Positions 26,665 through 34,784 of a stretch of DNA of 64,000 nt are shown in pieces; the first letter of the stretch is position 1, and each line of letters begins with the position of its first letter. Below the pieces are notes generated by a model. That model ran no database searches, was not told the DNA's origin, and saw only the letters and a program-made list of their open reading frames with translations. The DNA comes from OMPR01 sp965183835 (GTDB lineage Bacteria; Pseudomonadota; Alphaproteobacteria; Rhodobacterales; Rhodobacteraceae): NCBI GenBank assembly GCA_965183835.1, contig CBCYME010000004.1:186001-250000 (forward strand), read 5' to 3'. A program made the translations under genes and the position numbers.

Positions 26665-26725
26665 TTACCGTTATTTTAACTGCTTGGACGCAATCTCTCG
26701 AAAGTGACTCAAAATGGGGAGATTC
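26665..26725. promoter_or_regulatory. CtrA-like site and two GANTC sites in the divergent flagellar promoter
   Basis: TTAC-N7-TTAA at 26665-26679 differs by one base from the TTAA-N7-TTAA box of the CtrA cell-cycle regulator. GACTC at 26705-26709 and GATTC at 26721-26725 are GANTC methylation targets of CcrM, the second touching the flgJ-like start. The gap lies between divergent fliK-flgD and flgJ-flgN, so one element could serve both. Confidence 0.5.
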
Positions 26726-26726
26726 A

Positions 26727-27008
26727 ATGCAAATCCCGGAAATTCAAACCACCAAACCGATGAACCTAAATCCCAATGAAAAGGCGTTGAAAGACGCGGC
26801 AATCAAGCTGGAGGCCACGTTCCTGAGCGAAATGTTGACAGCAGCAGGGATGGGAAAAAGCAGATCAGAGTTCGGAGGCGGCGCAGGCGAAGATCAATTC
26901 GCGTCCCTTCTGGTGCGTAAACAAGCTGAAAGCATTGCCCAAGCCGGTGGAATCGGTTTGGCGGAAATGCTGTTCAAATCAATGTCCGAGGCCACCAATG
27001 ACCAATGA
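26727..27008 (+). CDS. rod-binding protein (FlgJ N-terminal domain only)
   Basis: 93 aa. AIKLEATFLSEMLTAAG and FASLLVRKQAESIAQAGGIGLAE match the rod-cap domain of FlgJ. The muramidase domain found in enterobacterial FlgJ is absent, as is usual in alphaproteobacteria, so another enzyme must open the peptidoglycan. ATG 26727 follows GGGGAGA. Overlaps the next gene by 11 bases. Confidence 0.85.
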   Translation: MQIPEIQTTKPMNLNPNEKALKDAAIKLEATFLSEMLTAAGMGKSRSEFGGGAGEDQFASLLVRKQAESIAQAGGIGLAEMLFKSMSEATNDQ

Positions 27009-27357
27009 AACTGCGAACGAATTGATGATCTCTTTGGATGAACTCTTGGATCGGGAACGCTCTGCTCTGATCGCGGGAGAGCTGAACCAACTGCCCCAAG
27101 TGATGGTTGAAAAAGAAAAGCTGATTGAAAAGCTGAACGAGTTGGACGCAATCGATCGCGACAGGCTCGGGCCGATTCAAGAAAAGGTTTCACGCAACCA
27201 ACAGCTGCTGGGCAGCGCGCTAGAAGGGATCAAGGCCGTGAGCGAACGCATGGCAGAATTGCGCAGGGTGCGCAGGGGCTTAGAGACATATGATCAATCC
27301 GGGCGCAAAACAAAGATCAACCTGCAACTCAATACCCGTCTGGAAAAAAGAAGTTGA
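26998..27357 (+). CDS. FlgN-like flagellar export chaperone
   Basis: 119 aa, almost entirely helical and charged, with heptad-like Leu spacing (LDELLDRERSALIAGELNQL, EKEKLIEKLNEL). Size, position behind a FlgJ-like gene and composition fit the FlgN chaperone for hook-filament junction proteins. Sequence similarity is low in this family, so the call rests partly on context. The start overlaps the upstream gene, implying coupling. Confidence 0.65.
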   Translation: MTNETANELMISLDELLDRERSALIAGELNQLPQVMVEKEKLIEKLNELDAIDRDRLGPIQEKVSRNQQLLGSALEGIKAVSERMAELRRVRRGLETYDQSGRKTKINLQLNTRLEKRS

Positions 27358-27422
27358 TCGCGCGTTTGAAGAAAATTGAAATGAACAGGAAATCGCACTT
27401 TAGCAAAGCGTTAGGACATAGC

Positions 27423-27437
27423 GGGTCATGGTGACCC
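27423..27437. other. inverted repeat in the flagellin upstream region
   Basis: GGGTCA (27423-27428), spacer TGG, TGACCC (27432-27437), perfect. It lies about 130 bases before the flagellin start and 65 after flgN. No T-run. Could be an operator or an RNA hairpin in the flagellin leader. Confidence 0.45.
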
Positions 27438-27564
27438 TGCACTCGAACAGAAGTGGCGCGATACCGGATCAAGGATTTCGCACTCGTCAGAAAGACGTTT
27501 CGATACGCCCTAAAGGGTGGATGCAAAACTGGGCGGAACAGCCCAACACAAAAAGGAAAATGCT

Positions 27565-28389
27565 ATGTCCAGCATTCTGACGAACAATGGCGCAATGGTT
27601 GCATTGCAGACGCTCAAATCCATCAACTCGAATCTGACAGACACTCAGAACGCGATTTCGACTGGTAAAGAGGTCGCAACGGCCAAGGACAACTCGGCGA
27701 TTTGGGCCATTTCCAAGGTGATGGAATCGGATGTGTCTGGTTTCAAAGCCGTTTCTGAATCTCTGTCTTTGGGTGGCTCGACTGTTGCAGTCGCTTCGGC
27801 CGGGGCGGAACAGATCACAGATCTGCTCAAAGAGATGAAAGAAAAGGTTGTCGCGGCGACTGGCGAAAACGTTGATAATGGCAAAATCAACACTGACGTT
27901 CAGGCGATCAAAGACCAAATTACGGATATCATCGAAGGGTCGCAGTTTAATGGTTCAAACCTGCTGAACACTGCGGGTGGCGACATTACTGTATTGTCTT
28001 CGCTGAACCGGGATGCGGCCGGCACTGTTACGGCTGACAACATCACCGTTGCATCGGTTGATTTCGAAGCCAACCTCGACCTGACTGGTATTGATGTTAC
28101 GACTTCGGCAAACGCAGACGGGTCTCTCGCAAATATGGAGGCCCTGATTCAGGCTGCCGTAAACGGCGCATCTGCGCTGGGGGCTTCAGCAAAGCGGATT
28201 TCGGACCAAAATGACTTTGTGAGCAAAGTCACGGACGCGATGAAAACCGGCATTGGCTCTTTGGTTGATACTGACATGGAAGAATCTTCGGCACGTCTGA
28301 AGGCTCTGCAAACTCAGCAGCAACTTGGTGTGCAGGCCCTGTCCATCGCAAACCAGGCGCCACAGGCTCTGATGCAACTGTTCCGTTAA
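27565..28389 (+). CDS. fliC: flagellin
   Basis: 274 aa, a short flagellin that keeps only the polymerising ends with a small middle. The N-terminal D0/D1 has NNGAMVALQTLKSINSNL and ISTGKEVATAKDNSAIWAI; the C-terminal end is LSIANQAPQALMQLF, typical of alphaproteobacterial flagellins. Cys-free, as expected. ATG 27565 follows AAGGAAA; the frame is open 16 codons upstream. It has its own 207-base upstream region and is followed by a strong hairpin, consistent with very high expression relative to flaF-flbT. Confidence 0.95.
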   Translation: MSSILTNNGAMVALQTLKSINSNLTDTQNAISTGKEVATAKDNSAIWAISKVMESDVSGFKAVSESLSLGGSTVAVASAGAEQITDLLKEMKEKVVAATGENVDNGKINTDVQAIKDQITDIIEGSQFNGSNLLNTAGGDITVLSSLNRDAAGTVTADNITVASVDFEANLDLTGIDVTTSANADGSLANMEALIQAAVNGASALGASAKRISDQNDFVSKVTDAMKTGIGSLVDTDMEESSARLKALQTQQQLGVQALSIANQAPQALMQLFR

Positions 28390-28396
28390 GCGGCTT

Positions 28397-28421
28397 GACC
28401 GGGGCGTTTGGCGCCCCGGTC
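28397..28421. other. strong GC hairpin after flagellin
   Basis: GACCGGGGCG (28397-28406) and CGCCCCGGTC (28412-28421), perfect 10-bp stem, 5-base loop, 7 bases past the stop. No T-run follows, so partial termination or protection of the flagellin message is likelier than full stop before flaF. Confidence 0.7.
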
Positions 28422-28459
28422 CCATCCAAGTAGATCCCCAAACCAAGTAAGGATACGAT

Positions 28460-28831
28460 TTGAACGCGTTGTCCCATGCGCGGAATGCCTATTCGGCATC
28501 TGCTACCCCAATCAGAACGGCTGGAAAATTGGAATACGAGGCGGTTGCGCGGATCACGCGCAAATTGCAATCTGCTGTCAAACTTGGGCGCCCAGGGTTT
28601 GGGGCTTTGGTCGAAGCATTGCACGACAACAAACGGCTGTGGACTATCTTTGCGATTGATGTTGCGGATTCCAACAACGAATTGCCAAGCGAATTGCGTG
28701 CAAACCTGTTCTATCTGGCCGAATTTACCAATCATCACACCAATATGGTCCTCGCACGCCAAGCGACGGCACAGCCACTTATAGAAATCAACATGTCAAT
28801 CTTGCGTGGCTTGAGTAAGGGAGTAGCCTAA
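28460..28831 (+). CDS. flaF: flagellar biosynthesis regulator FlaF
   Basis: 123 aa, helical. NAYSASATPIRTAGKLEYEA and ANLFYLAEFTNHHTNMVL are FlaF family segments. FlaF is needed for flagellin translation or secretion and works with FlbT. The start is TTG 28460 with AAGGA 7 bases upstream; no in-frame ATG precedes the conserved region. Its stop overlaps the flbT start (TAATG). Confidence 0.9.
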   Translation: MNALSHARNAYSASATPIRTAGKLEYEAVARITRKLQSAVKLGRPGFGALVEALHDNKRLWTIFAIDVADSNNELPSELRANLFYLAEFTNHHTNMVLARQATAQPLIEINMSILRGLSKGVA

Positions 28832-29232
28832 TGAGTGGTCTTGTTCTGAAACTGGCCCCCAAAGAGCGCGTATTGATCAACGGCGCTGTGGTTGAAAACG
28901 GGGATCGACGGGGGCGTCTGTCGATTGTGACGCCGGATGCAAACATCCTGCGGCTGCGCGACGCGATCCACCCCGAAGAGGCAACAACCCCTGTGCGCCG
29001 TGTCTGTTATGCGGCCCAGTTGGTATTAACCGGGGACAGCGATCCCGAAGTGTCCCGGCTGTCTTTGCTGCGACGTATCGAAGAGCTCAGTCAGGTGTTC
29101 ACGGACCGCGACAGCCGCATAAGCCTGACCGAAGCGACAGAAGCGTTAATCGCGAACCACCACTACAAATGTCTCAAAGCGCTGCGTACCTTGCTGCCGC
29201 GCGAAGACCGGCTTCTGGCGGTTCGGCAATGA
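28831..29232 (+). CDS. flbT: flagellin post-transcriptional regulator FlbT
   Basis: 133 aa. LKLAPKERVLINGAVVENGD and PVRRVCYAAQLVLTGD are the FlbT signatures. In Caulobacter FlbT binds the flagellin mRNA leader and lowers its stability when the hook is unfinished. Overlaps flaF upstream and the DUF1217 gene downstream by ATGA, giving a coupled trio. Confidence 0.92.
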   Translation: MSGLVLKLAPKERVLINGAVVENGDRRGRLSIVTPDANILRLRDAIHPEEATTPVRRVCYAAQLVLTGDSDPEVSRLSLLRRIEELSQVFTDRDSRISLTEATEALIANHHYKCLKALRTLLPREDRLLAVRQ

Positions 29233-30020
29233 CCTTTCAACCTGTTGTTCCAACGGATGGGATCGGGGGCTGGAAATTCCTCCAACGAACCTATGATACC
29301 CAGTTCGAGACGTTTTCCCAATCGGCACAATTGGAACGTGATACAACATATTTTGAAAAGAATATCGGTGAGGTGAAAACAGCAGCGGATCTTGTAGCCA
29401 ACAAGCGATTGTTGCGGGTCGCGTTGGGGGCTTTTGGCCTTTCAGAGGACATCAACAACAACTACTTTATCCAGAAAATTCTGGAAGATGGCACCGAAGC
29501 TGACGATGCTTTGGCCAACCGGCTGAGCGACCAAAGGTACCAAGATCTGAGCAAAGCGTTTGGGTTTGGCCCGGGAGAGGTCCGTAAAACCGGCTTGCTG
29601 ACGGATATGGCAGCGATCGTGAGCCAACACAAAACAGAGTCGTTTGAACAGGCCGTCGGCGAAACAGATGATACTATGCGGGTCGCTCTGTATGCTCAGC
29701 GAGAACTGACCGAGCTGGCAGAAAGCGATTCCAGCGACACAGCAAAATGGTTTACAATCATGGGCTTGCCGCCATTGCGCGAAATGTTTGAGGTGGCCCT
29801 GGCCTTGCCAGGTGGGTTGGCTAAAATCGACCTGGATCAGCAGTTGGGTATTTTCAAAGATAAGTTGCACAGCGTCACCGGCAGTTCCGAAGTTTCGCAA
29901 TTTACCGACCCCGAAGCGATGGAACGACTAACCAACCTCTATCTGGCCCGGTCTCAGATCAATGGTCTGGGGGACGGGTATAGTTCTGGCGCGACGGCCT
30001 TGGCCTTGCTGCAATCCTAA
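29229..30020 (+). CDS. DUF1217 domain protein, flagellar context
   Basis: 263 aa, no signal peptide or membrane segment. YFEKNIGEVKTAADLVANKR and LRVALGAFGL are typical of DUF1217, a family that recurs in alphaproteobacterial flagellar loci without a firm role. Helix-rich and acidic. Translationally coupled to flbT, so its job is probably in flagellin regulation or assembly; this is inference from context. Confidence 0.75.
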   Translation: MTFQPVVPTDGIGGWKFLQRTYDTQFETFSQSAQLERDTTYFEKNIGEVKTAADLVANKRLLRVALGAFGLSEDINNNYFIQKILEDGTEADDALANRLSDQRYQDLSKAFGFGPGEVRKTGLLTDMAAIVSQHKTESFEQAVGETDDTMRVALYAQRELTELAESDSSDTAKWFTIMGLPPLREMFEVALALPGGLAKIDLDQQLGIFKDKLHSVTGSSEVSQFTDPEAMERLTNLYLARSQINGLGDGYSSGATALALLQS

Positions 30021-30147
30021 CTTTTCTCGCATGGACAAAGGTGAGATCAGCAAGCGCCTTGCAGAGTGACCGCAGACTTGCCAAAGTTCTTGAGGAACGC
30101 GGAAAAGCATACGAATTTTGATCCGTGTCTTTGCCTAAGAAAGGGCG

Positions 30148-31500
30148 ATGGTGACGGAGAAGAGTGGCGAGCGGCAGGGAAGCGGAACAGTCGGATTGCC
30201 ACGGCAAATGGGCCTTTCCGGATGGGTCGCGGCGGGGTCTTCGCCCCGTCCATGGCCTGAACTGGACGCCAACCAAACAGCAGATGTGACCATCATTGGG
30301 GGTGGCGTTTCTGGTTTGATGGCCACACAGCGTCTGATGCAGATCGATCCAAACCTGCGGGTGACACTGCTAGAGGCTGACAAGATCACAAACAGCGGGT
30401 CCGGGCGCAGTTTCGGGGTCTCGCATGTCCTATCAAACGATCTGTTTTTGAGGGCCACCGCTGCGGACGAAAGCAATGACCTAAAGATGTCTCAGAAGGC
30501 GGTCGCCTTCATGGCGCGATGCGCGCAGGATCTCAACCTTCCCCGGCATGTTTTCGAATTGGCTCCTCAGATCTGGGGCGCAGCGGGTCGAAGAGGGCAG
30601 CGCCGTCTCGCCAAAATAGCTGAGCGCTTAATCGCATCGTCAACGCCTTTTGACTGGCTGGGTCAGGCAAATCTTTACGCGATGACGGGCAGTCCATTTT
30701 ACCGTCAGGGGATCACATGTCTCGGCGCCGCAAACCTACAGCCTGCTGCCTTTGTGACCGCGATGTCAAAACAGTTGGGGCAGTGGGCGCAGATCTACGA
30801 AAGCAGCCCGGTTCTGGGGCTTTCCAAAGACGCCGGAGGCTGGCGAATTCGGACCCCAAAAGCGCAAATTTCCACACAGGCGATCATTTTCGCCAACAAT
30901 GGGCACATTGAACAATTTGGATTTGCCCCGCGTCGCTTGCTGCATCTGAGCCGATACTTTTCGATGTCAGACCCGCTGACCAAAGAGCAATCGACAGCGA
31001 TTGGGGCAGAACCGGGATGGGCGCTCACCTCCGTCGATCCGCTGGGCTGTTCTATGCGTCGGGTCAAAACCGGCTCAGACGAAAGATTGGTCGTGACCGG
31101 GGGGACCAGTTTTCATCCGTCTCAGGAGACCAGCCCAATGCGCATTCGCAATGCAAGCTGGGTACATGAGCGTAAGTTGAAAGAGCGGTTCCCCCACATC
31201 CCAAACCTGCGGTTCGCGCATCACTGGTCCGCAATGCGATGTTTCAGCCGCAATGCAGGTGTGATTTTTGGTGAGTTAGAGCCGGGATTATTCAGCGCCT
31301 GTTGTCACAATGACATGGGGGTGACCAAAGACACTTTGCACGGAGTAGCCATCGCAGAATTGGTGCTGCAAGGCCGCTCGCCCCTTGCAGATGCAATTCA
31401 GAAACACCCGATGCCGCAGGTTTTGCCACCCGCCCCACTGGGGGCGCTGGCGATAAATACAGGGCTGCTTTGGCGCGAATGGCGTGCCGGGAAAGAGTGA
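30148..31500 (+). CDS. FAD-dependent amine/amino-acid oxidase (DAO family)
   Basis: 450 aa. ADVTIIGGGVSGLMATQRL is the dinucleotide-binding GxGxxG motif for FAD, followed by the Glu that binds ribose (VTLLEADK). GSGRSFG is the FAD loop seen in DadA and gamma-glutamylputrescine oxidase (PuuB). The C-terminal half ends in a GxxxN-type FAD segment (CCHNDMGVTKDTLHG). The similarity to PuuB would suit the polyamine genes 7 kb away, but the substrate is unproven. The exact start is uncertain: ATG 30148 chosen, ATG 30208 possible. Confidence 0.75.
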   Translation: MVTEKSGERQGSGTVGLPRQMGLSGWVAAGSSPRPWPELDANQTADVTIIGGGVSGLMATQRLMQIDPNLRVTLLEADKITNSGSGRSFGVSHVLSNDLFLRATAADESNDLKMSQKAVAFMARCAQDLNLPRHVFELAPQIWGAAGRRGQRRLAKIAERLIASSTPFDWLGQANLYAMTGSPFYRQGITCLGAANLQPAAFVTAMSKQLGQWAQIYESSPVLGLSKDAGGWRIRTPKAQISTQAIIFANNGHIEQFGFAPRRLLHLSRYFSMSDPLTKEQSTAIGAEPGWALTSVDPLGCSMRRVKTGSDERLVVTGGTSFHPSQETSPMRIRNASWVHERKLKERFPHIPNLRFAHHWSAMRCFSRNAGVIFGELEPGLFSACCHNDMGVTKDTLHGVAIAELVLQGRSPLADAIQKHPMPQVLPPAPLGALAINTGLLWREWRAGKE

Positions 31501-31502
31501 CC

Positions 31503-32831
31503 TTAAGACAGCGAGATCAGCGCGTCGCACACTTTGTCCGGGTCGTATCGATTTGGATCGTCGGCTTTGTGTAAAAGCGTCGGAACGCATTGAACCCCCA
31601 ACCGTTCCAGACGTTTCGCAATTTGTGATGTGTACAGCGTTTCATCACATAAAATGGTGTTTACCAAAGCCGGGTTTGCAACATGTTCTGGGGCATCAAT
31701 CTTGAGCGCTGATAAAATGGCTTCGAGTTGATCCGCCAAGTCCATGCCCGGGCATTCCGGGTCGGTCCCTAGGCTGGGCAGGTACACCTTGGGCACCTGC
31801 CGCTCTGCGATTGTTGCACCAACCCCCAAGGGTAAAAGGTTGGCAATGACACTGGAAAACAGGCTGCCTGGCGCATAGCAAATCACATCAGATTTACGGA
31901 TGAGCCTGCGATTGCGCATGGGCAAACGGACGGCTTCGCGCGGAAGTCGGTTGTGCGCGTTGGTCAGAAACAGCTGTTGGATCGGGCAGGGCAGTGGGGG
32001 AACCTCTTTGCCGGTCAGTTCCCGTTGGCCCAGAATGACGGTGCCATTTTCCAACTTGGCCCCGATGTGCAGATTGTCGTCAACAATGGCGCGCACGGTT
32101 CCCAAGACGGCCACCATTTTGGACATGATGAACAAAACGGGTTCTAGGTTGAAATCGTTTGCAAAATACCCTCCTGCCAAGATGAGATTTCCAACACTCG
32201 CGTTGCGCAGATCAAAGTCTTTGGGCCTGCGCGCATCAAAGGCTTTGATCTGAGTGAGGATCAGGCTGCGCATCGGTTGGGACACCGCTTGCATCAAAGG
32301 ATGCTGGCCATGCACGATGGAGCGAAATTCCTTGTTCAACGTGTCGGGATCCGCGTCCACAGGTAAGCGGTGCGTAAACAATCTGAAAATATCTGGTTGT
32401 CCCAGATCGGTTTCATCTGCCAGTGCCATCAAGCGGCTGCGCAAATCCCCAACGGCAGGCATGTTAAAGGCCTTGCGCAACACTTGCGAGCTGCCCCCGC
32501 TGTCAAAAGGCGTGATCAAGTGAACCGAGTTGTGGGTATAGCTTTTCAAGCTGCGGGAAATGTCATTCAGGGCGCTGCCGCCGCTGAAAAATAAAATCCG
32601 GGGTCCCAGGTTCGGGGAACTTTTTGCGCGCGCAATTCTGAGCTGATCGGGGATTTCCGCAGCACGAGAAAGGGTAATGTCTGCCAATTCAATAGTCTCC
32701 GAAATCCCGGCATACGGTGCTTTGTTCAGTATACTGCTGAATTGCGCTGGCTGTGAACTGCTTTGTGACGGGGAGAGATTGTTAAACGAACCCCTGGACG
32801 GCTTACAAACGCGCGGGTGTTTGAACCGCAT
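31503..32831 (-). CDS. CofD/YvcK-like protein of the GAK-system type
   Basis: 442 aa from ATG 32831; the start is uncertain because no good ribosome site is visible and the open frame runs on inside the upstream cyclase gene. From about residue 78: RILFFSGGSALNDISRSL, then HLITPFDSGGSSQVLRKAFN and MPAVGDLRSRL, the DGGSSG-R-L...GDhRN-like pattern of YvcK and CofD proteins, which bind nucleotide sugars or transfer phospholactate. The extended form resembles the family named GAK system CofD-like protein. No partner genes of that system (ATP-grasp, HprK-like kinase) are in the window. Overlaps the end of the cyclase gene by about 29 bases. Confidence 0.68.
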   Translation of the reverse strand: MRFKHPRVCKPSRGSFNNLSPSQSSSQPAQFSSILNKAPYAGISETIELADITLSRAAEIPDQLRIARAKSSPNLGPRILFFSGGSALNDISRSLKSYTHNSVHLITPFDSGGSSQVLRKAFNMPAVGDLRSRLMALADETDLGQPDIFRLFTHRLPVDADPDTLNKEFRSIVHGQHPLMQAVSQPMRSLILTQIKAFDARRPKDFDLRNASVGNLILAGGYFANDFNLEPVLFIMSKMVAVLGTVRAIVDDNLHIGAKLENGTVILGQRELTGKEVPPLPCPIQQLFLTNAHNRLPREAVRLPMRNRRLIRKSDVICYAPGSLFSSVIANLLPLGVGATIAERQVPKVYLPSLGTDPECPGMDLADQLEAILSALKIDAPEHVANPALVNTILCDETLYTSQIAKRLERLGVQCVPTLLHKADDPNRYDPDKVCDALISLS

Positions 32832-34362
32832 GGCATCGAACGGGACGGGACACATTGTGTAATGTGACATCTCCCAGATCTTTGGCCTGACCACACGAGG
32901 GTAGAATATCCTGTGACACGACAATGCGTTCCCCGATGGTTTTGCCATAATCGCCCAACCGGGCTGCGATGTTTGCAGCCTGTCCGATAACGGTGAAATC
33001 CAGCCGCTCCCGCGACCCGACGTTGCCATAGGTCACGCGCCCAAAGGCCAGCCCAATAGCGCAATCACAGGCAACCCCAACTTCATCTTCGCATGGGGCA
33101 GACAGCTGCTCGACGATCTGCATGGCGGATTTTAGGGCGTGATTGCAAGCCGACCTTGCATCCTCATCCGCAGGAAACACGGCCAAGACCGCGTCGCCGA
33201 TGAATTTAAGCACCTCGCCTCCGTGGTCATGAATGATCCCGGACACCGTTTCGAAAAACGTGTTTAGCAGCGTGATATAGGCACCACGCCCCAGCTGTTC
33301 CTCTAGCCGGGTTGATCCGCGCAGATCACAAAACATGATCGCCGCGTCGATTTCATCCCCATCCCCGCGCCGGATTTCACCGCCCAAAACCCGCGCACCA
33401 GACCGTTTTCCAACATAGGTTTCCAACAAGGATTGCGCATTTTCGCGCTGCATGAACACTTCGTAGAACCGGCCAATGACGGCCGAGCATTCAAAGACCA
33501 ACCCAAGGTTAGCCGTTGTAAACCCATCTGGATGGTCGCTGGTCAGGGTCAACACATTGGTGCGCCCGTCAGAAAATGGGATCGGCATGGCGACATAGTC
33601 GGTCGCCCCCTTGGCGCGCAGATCCTCCATGATGGGGAAACTGTTTTCCGGGTGATCGTCGGTCAGCCGTTGGCGTACCCCGCCCAGCCCGTTGGAGACA
33701 TGGCGCAAGGGGCTATTGGTGAACGAGGGGTGATCATGGATCTCATAGGTGGGGGCAAAGGTCGAAATCTCTTCTTCGCCCTTTTCCCAGATGTAGTGCT
33801 TGCCAGCGATAAGCGGATGCAGGGACCACGCCAGAATACCAAGACGGGAAATCGCAATCCCATGTTCCAGCATCTTTTCAGCCAGCGCACGGGTGAACTC
33901 TTCGGGGGTGGTCAGGGTGGATGCGCCGCGCATCAGCCAATCCACCAAAGGGCCGCTAATGTTGCCGTCATCGGGATCGCGCAGGGTGTTTCCCCCCAGA
34001 TCAACCTGCGTATAGGCCTGTGGCATGAAGCCAACGTAGCCTTGGATATCCTTGCTTTCCGGCAACGGGCGTTCATAGGCCCAAACCGAATTTTCGACCC
34101 GCTCGTCGTTCAGCAGAATATCGCGATAGCGCGCCGTGCCTTTGAACGGGCAAAACGTCTTGAGCGCGGATGGCGCGCTCAAATCCACCAACACATCTTC
34201 GCGGGGAACATAGATCGCAGGGGGCAGGCGTGTTTCATACATCACCTTGGCATTTTTGGTTTTTGCGATGGTGATGTCGTTCCGACGGATTGTGATTTCG
34301 CCACTCAAAGGTTCGACATCGATGCCGTACCCTTTGATTTGTGGGGTTGCGTGGACGTTCAT
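32803..34362 (-). CDS. DUF427 - class III adenylate/guanylate cyclase fusion
   Basis: 519 aa. Residues about 20-115 match DUF427 (AIYVPREDVLVDL, KTFCPFKGTARYRDI). Residues 135-310 are a linker region common upstream of such cyclases (GASTLTTPEEFTRALAEKM). The catalytic domain is 335-510: IMFCDLRGST (metal Asp346), EVLKFIGDAV (substrate Lys386 and metal Asp390), DFTVIGQAANIAARL (Thr, Asn and Arg of the transition state). All catalytic residues are present. No membrane helices, so cytosolic. Probably co-transcribed with the CofD-like gene. Confidence 0.85.
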   Translation of the reverse strand: MNVHATPQIKGYGIDVEPLSGEITIRRNDITIAKTKNAKVMYETRLPPAIYVPREDVLVDLSAPSALKTFCPFKGTARYRDILLNDERVENSVWAYERPLPESKDIQGYVGFMPQAYTQVDLGGNTLRDPDDGNISGPLVDWLMRGASTLTTPEEFTRALAEKMLEHGIAISRLGILAWSLHPLIAGKHYIWEKGEEEISTFAPTYEIHDHPSFTNSPLRHVSNGLGGVRQRLTDDHPENSFPIMEDLRAKGATDYVAMPIPFSDGRTNVLTLTSDHPDGFTTANLGLVFECSAVIGRFYEVFMQRENAQSLLETYVGKRSGARVLGGEIRRGDGDEIDAAIMFCDLRGSTRLEEQLGRGAYITLLNTFFETVSGIIHDHGGEVLKFIGDAVLAVFPADEDARSACNHALKSAMQIVEQLSAPCEDEVGVACDCAIGLAFGRVTYGNVGSRERLDFTVIGQAANIAARLGDYGKTIGERIVVSQDILPSCGQAKDLGDVTLHNVSRPVRCHAVQTPARL

Positions 34363-34505
34363 GGGGGGACCCTCCCTTCGTCAGCGCGGATTGGGTCTAA
34401 GGATGGGGCGGCTCGGGCCAAAAACCAAGAGGTCCACGCAGAAAAGTTATGTTTCGGGCGCGCAATCGGTTAAACAGGCGACGTCTAGGGGGGATGAGGA
34501 ACCAG

Positions 34506-34784
34506 ATGCTGTACAGACTTCTCACGCTGGGTGTCTTTTTGATCGGAACATCAGCCACAGCACAACAGAGCATTCCGAAACAGCCAACACGTGATCAATG
34601 CATCTGTATCAGCGTGTGCGCCTCAAAAAGCCAAGGGTCGTTGCAAACCAATGTGGGGCAAGGGTGCCCGCCGATTGCCGATGAACTGATTTATGACAAC
34701 ATGGCCAGATGCAATTGTCAGGCGCTAGGCGTTGCATCCACGCCCTCCAAATCAACGAAACAGAAAACATCCCCCAACCATTGA
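34506..34784 (+). CDS. small exported Cys-rich protein, unknown function
   Basis: 92 aa from ATG 34506, with GAGGA 5 bases upstream. Residues 1-19 are a signal peptide ending TSATA. The mature part has seven Cys, in the pattern DQCICISVCASK, QGCPPI and RCNCQAL, suggesting disulphides in the periplasm. Unrecognised family. Its stop abuts the stop of the convergent winged-helix gene without spacer. Confidence 0.6.
   Translation: MLYRLLTLGVFLIGTSATAQQSIPKQPTRDQCICISVCASKSQGSLQTNVGQGCPPIADELIYDNMARCNCQALGVASTPSKSTKQKTSPNH

Noticed and set aside
26727..27008. Full FlgJ with muramidase activity
   Set aside because: Only the 93-residue rod-binding domain is encoded; there is no glucosaminidase domain before the stop.
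31503..34362. Complete GAK system locus
   Set aside because: Only a CofD-like gene is present; no ATP-grasp, HprK-like kinase or XXXCH-type protein in the window.
33433..34473. 346-codon plus-strand frame opposite the DUF427-cyclase gene
   Set aside because: Shadow; the opposite strand encodes intact DUF427 and cyclase domains.
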